This document shows positions 1 to 6,140 of a stretch of 6,140 nt of DNA, in pieces; within the stretch, counting starts at the first letter, position 1; every line of letters starts with the position of its first letter. Where the stretch lies: assembly GCA_934525735.1 (NCBI GenBank), contig CAKSZM010000088.1, positions 1 to 6,140 of the forward strand. The letters run 5' to 3'. Below the pieces are notes generated by a model. The model did no database searches. It saw only the letters and a list, made by a program, of their open reading frames with translations, and had not been told where the DNA came from. Made by a program: the position numbers and the translations under genes. Source of the stretch: an uncultured Faecalibacterium sp. (lineage in GTDB: Bacteria; Bacillota; Clostridia; Oscillospirales; Ruminococcaceae).

Positions 1-6
1 AAACCG

Positions 7-13
7 AAGGAGG
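7..13 (+). promoter_or_regulatory. Ribosome binding site of the PTS permease gene
   Basis: AAGGAGG is a near-perfect Shine-Dalgarno sequence that ends 8 nt before the ATG at 22. It fixes that ATG as the start. Only 21 nt precede the gene in this window, so no promoter can be assessed. Confidence 0.85.
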
Positions 14-21
14 ACTTTTAC

Positions 22-1416
22 ATGGCAACCAACAAACAGATCGCCGAAAACGTGCTCAAAGCAGTTGGCGGCAAAGAGAATGTTCAGCAGGTTACACATT
101 GCATGACCCGGCTGCGCTTTACCCTGAAAGACGATACGATCCCAGACAAAGAGGAAGTAAAAAAGATCAGCGGCGTGATGAGCGTTGTTGTTTCCGGCGG
201 GCAGTTCCAGGTGGTGATCGGTCAGAACGTACCGAAGGTCTATGACGAACTGTGCGCATTGGGCAACTTTGAAAAGAAGCCCGGCATTGGTGAGAATCTG
301 GATAAGCCGAAAGAAAAGCTGACGGTAAGGAGTTTCTTTGGCAATATTCTCAACGGCATTTCCGGCTGTATGACTCCGCTGATCCCGCTGCTGCTGGTGG
401 CTGGCTTGCTGAAGATGGTGCCAGCCCTGTTCGGACAGGGCGTGCTGAATATTCTTAGCCCGGACAGTGATCTGTATACACTGTTCACGTTCTTGGGCGA
501 TGCAGGTTTCTACTTCCTGCCCATCGCCATCGGCTACACCGGCGCAAAGAAATTTGGTGCAACCCCTATCCTTGGTATCCTGCTGGGCAGTATGCTCATT
601 CATCCTACGTTCGTTGCACTGGCAGGCACCGAGGGTGCCAGCTTCACAGTGTTTGGCATCCCGTGTGCCCTGCATAATTACAGCAGCACCATCGTTCCGA
701 TGCTGCTGGCGACCTGGGCAATGAGTTACATTGAACGCTTCTTTAAAAAGTACATCCCGGACTTCCTGTCCACCGTTTTTACCCCGCTGCTGACCATTCT
801 GGTCATGATCCCGCTGACCTTCTGCTTCTTTGGCCCGGTGGGCTACTGGATCGGCGATCTGGTCGGTGCGCTCCTGAATGGCCTGCATGATGTGGCCGGC
901 CCCATCGGCTTTGCACTGGTCACCGCTCTGTGGAGTTTGCTGCTGGCCTGCGGTATGCATCTGGTCCTGATCACCATGGCGTTCGTCAACATCATGGAGT
1001 CCGGCAGCGATAACTTTGTGCTGGCAGCTTCCGGCCTGACTGCTTTTGCGACCTACGGCGTGCTGCTGGGCGGCTTCATCAAGGCAAAGAAGAAGGAGAC
1101 CAAGGCCGAGATCGGCACCTACTTCATCGCAAACTTCCTGGGCGGCGTGGGCGAGCCTGCTCTGTACGGCTTTATCCTGAAGTACAAGAAACCTCTGCTG
1201 GCACAGATCATCGGCGGCTTTGCAGGCGGTCTGGTGGGCGGCATTGCCGGTGTTACGGTGTATCAGCTGGCCCCGGCCATGAACTTCCTCAACTTCCTTG
1301 GGTATGTGGGCGGCAGTGTCAGCAATGTGGTCTGGGCAGCCATTGCCGCTGCAGTGGCGCTGATCGTTGGTTGTGTGGCTACGATCCTCATTGGCTTTGA
1401 CGAGGACGCAGACTGA
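22..1416 (+). CDS. PTS permease, glucose superfamily, beta-glucoside/sucrose/trehalose type EIIBC
   Basis: This membrane permease takes up a sugar or glycoside and phosphorylates it on entry, using phosphate relayed from HPr through EIIA to its own EIIB domain. The EIIB domain is at about residues 1-80. Its phospho-accepting Cys27 sits in the signature HCMTRLRF (26-33), and a GGQFQVVIG stretch follows near residue 60. A linker leads to the EIIC membrane domain (about 110-462), with roughly ten hydrophobic segments, GMH at His313, and GVGEPALYG at 375-383, the family's GITEPAIYG-like sugar-site motif. The B-then-C order separates it from glucose-type CB permeases. At 464 aa it stops right after EIIC with no EIIA domain, so EIIA must come from another protein. 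The substrate cannot be read from sequence. The 33-nt gap to a tannase gene suggests a plant glycoside or tannin sugar, which is inference. The family call is secure. Confidence 0.93.
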   Translation: MATNKQIAENVLKAVGGKENVQQVTHCMTRLRFTLKDDTIPDKEEVKKISGVMSVVVSGGQFQVVIGQNVPKVYDELCALGNFEKKPGIGENLDKPKEKLTVRSFFGNILNGISGCMTPLIPLLLVAGLLKMVPALFGQGVLNILSPDSDLYTLFTFLGDAGFYFLPIAIGYTGAKKFGATPILGILLGSMLIHPTFVALAGTEGASFTVFGIPCALHNYSSTIVPMLLATWAMSYIERFFKKYIPDFLSTVFTPLLTILVMIPLTFCFFGPVGYWIGDLVGALLNGLHDVAGPIGFALVTALWSLLLACGMHLVLITMAFVNIMESGSDNFVLAASGLTAFATYGVLLGGFIKAKKKETKAEIGTYFIANFLGGVGEPALYGFILKYKKPLLAQIIGGFAGGLVGGIAGVTVYQLAPAMNFLNFLGYVGGSVSNVVWAAIAAAVALIVGCVATILIGFDEDAD

Positions 1417-1434
1417 GGACCTTATCCCCTGAGA

Positions 1435-1441
1435 AAAGGAG
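1435..1441 (+). promoter_or_regulatory. Ribosome binding site of the tannase gene
   Basis: AAAGGAG lies in the 33-nt gap after the PTS gene stop and ends 8 nt before the ATG at 1450. The spacer between is T-rich. The short gap shows no terminator hairpin, consistent with co-transcription with the PTS gene. Confidence 0.8.
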
Positions 1442-1449
1442 CATTTTTT

Positions 1450-2928
1450 ATGAATCATGACCTGTGTTTTGATCCGGCAGCGTATGAAGTACGGCAGACA
1501 GAACTGGAAGGCGTTTCGGCCCGGTATCGCGCCTTTGAGGGCATCCCGTACTGTGCCGCACCCGCCGACCCCATCCAGAAGCTGAACCTTTATGTGCCGG
1601 AGGATTATTACGCAGGTGCCCAGCACAACGGCTATACCCTGCACACGGCCCCCATTTTTCTGCCGAATACGGTGGGCGGTTATCTGCCCGGCCCGGCGGA
1701 CTGCCCGGGGCCGGATCGTTTCGGGCATCCGAATGCGGCCCTCTGTGCTCTGGCGCATGGCTATGTTGTGGCCTGCATCGGCGTGCGGGGACGCACCTCC
1801 GGCCACCGGAACACGGAATTTTTTGAAGGCTCAAAAGCAGCGGAATCCGAAGCAGAAACCGGCTGCAGCGTGGGCAAGGCTCCGGCGTTTGTGGTGGACC
1901 TGAAAGCGGGCATCCGCTGGCTGCGGCACAACAAGGCACAGTTGCCCGGTGATACCGGGCACATCATCACCAATGGCACCAGTGCAGGCGGCGCTCTGTC
2001 GGCACTGGCCGGTGCCAGCGGCAACAGCGAAGCGTATGCCGCAGAGCTGACCGCAATCGGTGCACTGGCAGAACGGGACGACATTTTTGCGGCGAACTGC
2101 TTCTGCCCCATCCACAATCTGGAAAATGCCGATACAGCCTACGAATGGATGTTCTGCGGTTACGATGATTTCAGCACCCTGCGCATGAGCGTGAAGGATG
2201 GCAAGATCGTCCAGAAGGGCACCACCGGCACCCAGACTGAGCAGCAGAAGCAGACCTCCCGGGAACTGAAAGCGCTGTTCCCGGCCTACCTGAACAGCCT
2301 TGGGCTGAAGGATGCGGCAGGCCATCCGCTGACGCTGGATGAAAACGGGAACGGCAGCTTTCTGGAAGCCGTCAAGGCTGCTGTGCAGCAGTCGGCCCAG
2401 CGGGAACTGGAGACCCATCACACGGCACAAAAACTTTCCATGCTGGCGGTCAAAGGCAGTGAAGTGGAGCAGCAGACCTATCTGACCATCAAAGATGGCC
2501 GGGTGACAGCACTGGACTGGGACGGCTTCCGGGGTGCGATCCTGCGCATGAAAACCGCACCGGCCTTTGACGCACTGGATATGATGTCGCCGGAAAATGA
2601 GGAATTTGGCACAGAAAGCATCGAGCGCTGCCACTTTACCGCATACAGCCAGGCATACGATACCGCAGGCGGTACGCTGGCCGAACCGGAGCTGATCGCC
2701 AAAATGAATCCGCTGACCTTCATCGGCAAAGCGGATACGGCAAAGCACTGGCGCATCCGGCATGGAGCCTACGACCGAGACACTTCGCTGGCCATTCCGT
2801 TTATCCTAGCAACGACCCTGCAAAATCACGGCTTTGATGTGGATTTTGCTTACCCCTGGGGTCTGCCCCACAGCGGCGATTATGATCTGGACGAACTGTT
2901 TGACTGGATCGATGGTCTGTGCCGCTGA
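1450..2928 (+). CDS. tanB: Tannase-like serine esterase (tannin acyl hydrolase, Lactobacillus plantarum TanB type), cytoplasmic
   Basis: Predicted to hydrolyse galloyl ester bonds of gallotannins or small gallate esters, releasing gallate. It is an alpha/beta hydrolase of 492 aa; the L. plantarum enzyme, as I recall it, has 469. The nucleophile is Ser178 in NGTSAGG (175-181), followed by ALAGASGNS as in that enzyme. The rest of the triad is Asp442 in HGAYDRD (438-444) and His474 in PHSGDYD. The Asp-His spacing of 32 equals the published 419/451 spacing. Other shared stretches are PNTVGGYLPGPAD near residue 75, GKAPAFVVD (142-150), FCPIHNLE, AYEW and HWRIRHG. The N-terminus is polar with no signal peptide, so it acts inside the cell. 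An apparent insertion of about a dozen residues lies within 118-139. A nearby decarboxylase of LpdC type supports gallate as product. A related phenolic esterase with another preference is the main alternative. Confidence 0.9.
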   Translation: MNHDLCFDPAAYEVRQTELEGVSARYRAFEGIPYCAAPADPIQKLNLYVPEDYYAGAQHNGYTLHTAPIFLPNTVGGYLPGPADCPGPDRFGHPNAALCALAHGYVVACIGVRGRTSGHRNTEFFEGSKAAESEAETGCSVGKAPAFVVDLKAGIRWLRHNKAQLPGDTGHIITNGTSAGGALSALAGASGNSEAYAAELTAIGALAERDDIFAANCFCPIHNLENADTAYEWMFCGYDDFSTLRMSVKDGKIVQKGTTGTQTEQQKQTSRELKALFPAYLNSLGLKDAAGHPLTLDENGNGSFLEAVKAAVQQSAQRELETHHTAQKLSMLAVKGSEVEQQTYLTIKDGRVTALDWDGFRGAILRMKTAPAFDALDMMSPENEEFGTESIERCHFTAYSQAYDTAGGTLAEPELIAKMNPLTFIGKADTAKHWRIRHGAYDRDTSLAIPFILATTLQNHGFDVDFAYPWGLPHSGDYDLDELFDWIDGLCR

Positions 2929-2945
2929 AAACCAAATCATAAATG

Positions 2946-2953
2946 AAAGGAAG
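2946..2953 (+). promoter_or_regulatory. Ribosome binding site that decides the start of the secreted-protein gene
   Basis: AAAGGAAG ends 6 nt before the ATG at 2960. It supports this start over the in-frame ATG codons further upstream, which lie inside the tannase gene and lack such a site. Translation from 2960 also begins directly with a signal peptide. Confidence 0.75.
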
Positions 2954-2959
2954 CTGAAG

Positions 2960-4690
2960 ATGAAACAGATCCGAAAACCTCTGGCGCTTCTCCTTTCTGC
3001 CGCGTTGGCGCTCTCCTGCGGGAGTACGCTGGCGCTGGCTGCTGGGCCGGACAGCCCCGAAAACTGTCTGTCCATATTTGCACAGCAGGACAAACCGGCT
3101 GTGACCGTGACCAGCAACATTCTGGGCCTTGCAGACACGGGCAACAAGACTTCGCTGAAAAAGACCCTGCAAAAGACCTCCGGCCCGGGTGATATTGATA
3201 TTTACTACTACGATGCAGACGGTCAACGGGTAAAATACGCACCGGACACGGTCGTGCAGCTGGACCCGGTGCAGTACACCGGCAGCGCGCTGATTTCGCT
3301 GGACGATAACATTGACGACAGCAAGATCGACAGCAGTCAGGCCGTTGTGCGGCTGGTGGACGGCAATACTTACCATGCGGATGAATTTGTGTTGAGCGCA
3401 GCCGCCAGCACACTGAACGGAACATGGCAGAACGGCACCTATACCTATGCGCTGAATACCGGGGATCTGGGATGGAATACATGGGGCTACACCTGGAACG
3501 ACTACAATAGCGGCCGTGAGTGGTCGATCATGGGCGGCGATGGCGCAGGCGACTATTTCTTCACCTTTGAAGTCAGCGGCATCCGGTACGATGGGAAGGA
3601 GCTGGACCCTGTGACCTTCCCGGTGACGGTGTACTGCTATGGCCGTACCGTGACAGACCTTGCCCTGCGTAATGAGTTTGTGCCCAACACCTACGATGCA
3701 TCTTATACCAGCGGAAAGCAGCAGAGCCTTGTTCCGCAGTGGACATGGTACACGGAAGGAACAGAATCCGCAGCAGATAAACCGTATCTGAACGATACTT
3801 ACACCGATTACTTCTCTGTCACCTGGCCGCTGTATACCAACGGTGCAGATGTGACCGCCGAGGATGTGAAAATCACGCTGAAGAGCGCTTACGGCGATAC
3901 CTATACTCTGCAGCCGGTGAATGCCTACGGTGAGCAGGAGTATGCGGTAGCTTCCACGGCATCCGAAACCGAGATCTTTATCACCTATCAGCAGTGGGCA
4001 CTAAATCCGGTTTACAGCCAGATAGAAATTGCAGTCAACTGCAATGGACATACCTATACCAAAACGTATGATGTGGCCTCGGTGGCAGCCTATATGGTGC
4101 AGACCGGTGGCGGCGGCGTGCCGGTGGACGGCACGGTGACCTGCTATAATTACTACGGCATTACCGGTCTGAACGAAAATGCTGTGGGGCAGGCAACCTA
4201 CACCCTTTCGGCACAGATCGACGGAGAAACGCAGTATTACTGCGAAAATGCCGATGGCGCAGCCTACCTGAGTACGGATACAAAGGAAGCAAAGGAATAC
4301 GATGCTTCCGGCAAGCAGGAGTGTGATGTAGAAGTGCTGCACAACGTGGTGTTTGTCCAGACCCGGATGGGCCAGACGGAAGCAAAAACCGTAGACGGAC
4401 AGAGCATTCTGTTCGAGAAAAATTATAACACCCGGATCTCCAAGAACGCAGCGCAGATCGTGCAGGATGGCGGAGCCGTTCTGGAACCCGGCTACAACCT
4501 GACCGGAAGCTGTGCACAGTGGGCATGGACGATGCGCTATCAGTCCGGCTGGACGACCGACACGGCACAGCCTACGGAGCTGCCTTATGTGCAGTATCCT
4601 TACGGTTTTGCAGCAGGAAGCGAGAACCCTGTTTATGCCAATCTGCCGGCTCCGTCCGCGGGCCCGATGGGGAACCTCCCGCCGCTGTAA
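2960..4690 (+). CDS. Secreted or surface beta-rich protein of unknown function in a tannin-degradation operon
   Basis: I do not recognise a family. The open frame extends back to 2834, but the ATG at 2960 has a ribosome site and starts a classic export signal, giving 576 aa. The signal has a Lys/Arg start, a hydrophobic core at about 7-19, and ALA-A around 25-28 as a signal peptidase I site. Cys20 in ALSCG is a weak lipobox, so lipid anchoring is possible. The mature part looks all-beta, with alternating hydrophobic residues, many Tyr/Thr/Asp and few Lys/Arg. Five Trp lie within 156-188 (156, 172, 175, 179, 188). Two stretches of similar pattern, V-x-C-x-G-x-T, centre on Cys226 and Cys361 and hint at repeated sandwich domains. 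The C-terminus is Pro-rich, with no LPXTG motif and no membrane anchor. No catalytic motif is evident. Its place 31 nt after the tannase gene suggests a role outside the cell in binding or capturing phenolic glycosides, which is inference only. Confidence 0.85.
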   Translation: MKQIRKPLALLLSAALALSCGSTLALAAGPDSPENCLSIFAQQDKPAVTVTSNILGLADTGNKTSLKKTLQKTSGPGDIDIYYYDADGQRVKYAPDTVVQLDPVQYTGSALISLDDNIDDSKIDSSQAVVRLVDGNTYHADEFVLSAAASTLNGTWQNGTYTYALNTGDLGWNTWGYTWNDYNSGREWSIMGGDGAGDYFFTFEVSGIRYDGKELDPVTFPVTVYCYGRTVTDLALRNEFVPNTYDASYTSGKQQSLVPQWTWYTEGTESAADKPYLNDTYTDYFSVTWPLYTNGADVTAEDVKITLKSAYGDTYTLQPVNAYGEQEYAVASTASETEIFITYQQWALNPVYSQIEIAVNCNGHTYTKTYDVASVAAYMVQTGGGGVPVDGTVTCYNYYGITGLNENAVGQATYTLSAQIDGETQYYCENADGAAYLSTDTKEAKEYDASGKQECDVEVLHNVVFVQTRMGQTEAKTVDGQSILFEKNYNTRISKNAAQIVQDGGAVLEPGYNLTGSCAQWAWTMRYQSGWTTDTAQPTELPYVQYPYGFAAGSENPVYANLPAPSAGPMGNLPPL

Positions 4691-4729
4691 GTTGTAAAGA
4701 AAAATTCCGCCCCTGTGACCTGAAACGGA

Positions 4730-4765
4730 AAGATCCCCGACCCGCATTGGCAGGCCGGGGATTTT
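4730..4765 (+). terminator. Terminator-like hairpin between the secreted-protein and decarboxylase genes
   Basis: ATCCCCG (4733-4739) pairs perfectly with CGGGGAT (4756-4762). Past an A/C mismatch two more GC pairs follow inside, and the base extends through G-T and A-T pairs to 4730/4765. The loop is about 8-10 nt. The T tract after the stem is only TTTT and then runs into GGGG, so termination is probably incomplete. This fits reduced but continuing expression of the decarboxylase gene from the same transcript. A competing pairing is possible: 4701-4708 can pair with 4758-4765, which would open this hairpin. The rest of the 107-nt gap shows no other clear element. Confidence 0.55.
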
Positions 4766-4783
4766 GGGGCTGTAACATCAGAA

Positions 4784-4790
4784 AGAAGGA
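4784..4790 (+). promoter_or_regulatory. Ribosome binding site of the decarboxylase gene
   Basis: AGAAGGA ends 7 nt before the ATG at 4798. An in-frame ATG at 4792 is only 1 nt from this site, too close to be used, so 4798 is the chosen start. Confidence 0.75.
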
Positions 4791-4797
4791 AATGAAG

Positions 4798-6140
4798 ATG
4801 GATCATAGAACGGAAATACTGGACCTGCGCACGGCACTGGAGGTGCTGCGCCAGACCCCGGGGCAGCTGGTGGAAACGGATGTGGAAGTGGACCCGGCGG
4901 CAGAGCTGTCCGGTGTGTACCGCTATGTGGGCGCAGGCGGCACGGTCATACGCCCCACCAAAGTGGATGGCCCTGCCATGGTGTTCCACAACATCAAAGG
5001 CCACCCGGACGCCAGTGTGGCCATTGGCGTGCTGGCCAGCCGTCAGCGGGTGGCGAACCTGTTTGGTGTGAAAAAGGAAGAACTGGGCCACCTGCTCTGC
5101 GAGTGTGCCAAAGCGCCCATCCAGCCGACGGTGACCGATAAACCGGCTCCCTGTCAGGAAGTGGTACACCGTGCCACCGACCCGGATTTTGACCTGTTTA
5201 AGCTGGTGCCCGCCCCGACCAATACCCCGGTGGATGCCGGCCCGTATATCACGCTGGGTATGTGCTATGCCACCCACCCGGACACCGGGCTTTCGGATGT
5301 GACCATCCACCGGATGTGCATCCAGTCCAAAGATGAACTCTCCATCTTTCTGCAGCCGGGCAGCCGCCACATCGGAGCCATGGCCGAGCGTGCCACAGAG
5401 TTGGGCCAGCCGCTGCCTATCTCGGTCTCCATCGGTGTGGACCCGGCCATTGAGGTGACGGCCTGCTTCGAGCCACCCACGACGCCGCTGGGTTTCAACG
5501 AGCTAAGCATTGCCGGTGCGCTGCGCAAACGTCCGGTGGAATTGTGCCCCTGTCTGACCGTGAAGGAAAACGCCATCGCCAACGCGGAATATGTCATCGA
5601 AGGCGAGATCGTGCCCGGCAGTAACCATGTGATCGAGGATCAGAACAGCCACACCGGCTATGCCATGCCGGAGTTCCCCGGTTACAACGGCCACGCCAGC
5701 CACGAGTGCTGGCTGCTCAAGGTCAAAGCGGTTACCCACCGGAAGCACCCCATCATGCAGACCTGCATCGGCCCCAGCGAGGAGCACGTCAACATGGCGG
5801 GCATCCCGACCGAGGCCAGCATCCTGAACCTGATCGACAAGGCTCTGCCCGGCAAGGTGCTCAACGTTTACTCCCACCGTGCGGGCGGCGGCAAGTATAT
5901 GGCCATTCTGCAATGCAGAAAGACCGTGCATACCGATGAGGGCAAGCAGCGGCAGGCTGCATTGCTGGCATTCAGTGCATTCCCGGAGCTGAAGCACGTC
6001 ATTCTGGTGGACGAGGATGTGGACATCTTTGACACCGATGATGTGCTGTGGGCGATGAACACCCGTTTTCAGGGTGACCGGGACATCATCACGATCCCCG
6101 GAGTGCGGTGCCATCCGCTGGACCCCAGTTCCTGCCCGGA
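4798..6140 (+). CDS. lpdC: UbiD-family gallate decarboxylase (LpdC-like), 3' end outside the window
   Basis: Predicted to remove CO2 from gallate, giving pyrogallol (and protocatechuate to catechol), with prenylated FMN made by a UbiX-type partner. The frame is open from 4798 to the window end, 447 codons of an expected ~490. Much of it matches L. plantarum LpdC as I recall it: ETDVEVDP and ELSGVYRY near the start, APTNTPVDAGPYIT, SDVTIHRM (His171-Arg172), FEPPTTPLG, AEYVIEGE with Glu264 and Glu268, HTGYAMPEFPGY (285-296), IGPSEEHV (324-331) followed by NMAGIPTEASI, QRQAALLAFSAF, and LVDEDVDIFD (403-412). Arg172 and the Glu pair fit the Arg/Glu acid-base network of UbiD enzymes. It has no signal peptide, so it is cytoplasmic. 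The UbiX-like and small LpdD-like partners are not in the window. A related hydroxybenzoate decarboxylase is the alternative, but the tannase gene upstream favours gallate. Confidence 0.92.
   Translation, partial: MDHRTEILDLRTALEVLRQTPGQLVETDVEVDPAAELSGVYRYVGAGGTVIRPTKVDGPAMVFHNIKGHPDASVAIGVLASRQRVANLFGVKKEELGHLLCECAKAPIQPTVTDKPAPCQEVVHRATDPDFDLFKLVPAPTNTPVDAGPYITLGMCYATHPDTGLSDVTIHRMCIQSKDELSIFLQPGSRHIGAMAERATELGQPLPISVSIGVDPAIEVTACFEPPTTPLGFNELSIAGALRKRPVELCPCLTVKENAIANAEYVIEGEIVPGSNHVIEDQNSHTGYAMPEFPGYNGHASHECWLLKVKAVTHRKHPIMQTCIGPSEEHVNMAGIPTEASILNLIDKALPGKVLNVYSHRAGGGKYMAILQCRKTVHTDEGKQRQAALLAFSAFPELKHVILVDEDVDIFDTDDVLWAMNTRFQGDRDIITIPGVRCHPLDPSSCP

Noticed and set aside
1831..2763. Long open frame of 310 codons on the - strand inside the tannase gene
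   Set aside because: It lies fully opposite a gene with an intact catalytic triad, has no recognisable motif, and long antisense frames are expected in GC-rich coding sequence.
2943..2957. Four-codon mini-frame (ATG AAA GGA AGC TGA) before the secreted-protein gene
   Set aside because: It arises from the ribosome site itself, has no Shine-Dalgarno of its own, and is easily expected by chance.
2834..2959. Longer N-terminus for the secreted protein starting at 2834
   Set aside because: It would overlap the tannase gene by 95 nt, lacks a ribosome site, and would bury the signal peptide 42 residues inside the protein.
4705..4730. Small hairpin TTCCG/CGGAA after the secreted-protein stop
   Set aside because: Only five base pairs with a 16-nt loop and no T tract; too weak to call alone.
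4747..4776. Possible promoter for the decarboxylase: TTGGCA, 18 nt, TGTAAC
   Set aside because: The -35 match is good but the -10 is poor. The boxes overlap the hairpin, and transcription would begin at about the ribosome site. Not strong enough to list.
4792..4794. Alternative ATG two codons upstream for the decarboxylase
   Set aside because: Only 1 nt separates it from the Shine-Dalgarno sequence; the ATG at 4798 has normal spacing.
4633..5370. 245-codon open frame on the - strand opposite the start of the decarboxylase gene
   Set aside because: It overlaps the strongly supported decarboxylase gene and the terminator-like hairpin, and its translation has no recognisable features.

Overview
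The window carries four genes, all on the + strand, packed as one likely operon: (1) a sugar phosphotransferase (PTS) permease with EIIB and EIIC domains, (2) a cytoplasmic tannase-like esterase, (3) an unrecognised secreted or surface protein, and (4) the first ~447 codons of a UbiD-family decarboxylase that closely resembles gallate decarboxylase LpdC of lactobacilli. Spacers are 33 nt (genes 1-2), 31 nt (genes 2-3) and 107 nt (genes 3-4). The last spacer holds a terminator-like hairpin. Every gene has a clear purine-rich Shine-Dalgarno sequence 6-8 nt from its start. No RNA gene, IS element, CRISPR array or attachment site is visible.

The organism is most likely a Gram-positive member of the Bacillota. 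The reasons are the strong AAGGAGG-type ribosome sites, the beta-glucoside-type PTS, and tannase and LpdC proteins that resemble those of Lactobacillus plantarum. Base composition is clearly GC-rich and codons favour G/C in third position. That fits a gut clostridium of the Faecalibacterium/Subdoligranulum kind better than a Lactobacillus. This placement is inference; no taxonomic marker is present.

Read as a pathway: tannase hydrolyses galloyl esters (gallotannins, galloyl-glucose, alkyl gallates) to gallate plus an alcohol or sugar, and LpdC decarboxylates gallate to pyrogallol. Both steps are cytoplasmic, because neither protein has an export signal. The substrate must therefore enter the cell, and the only transporter in the window is the PTS permease. 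Either it imports the sugar part of plant tannins, or it imports a small galloylated or aromatic glucoside directly. The secreted third gene, rich in Tyr and Trp and of no family I recognise, could bind such compounds outside the cell. The PTS-tannase-secreted protein-LpdC arrangement is the most interesting thing here, and the secreted protein is its least explained part.

The window starts 21 nt before the first gene, so the operon promoter and any regulator lie outside. The decarboxylase runs off the right end.
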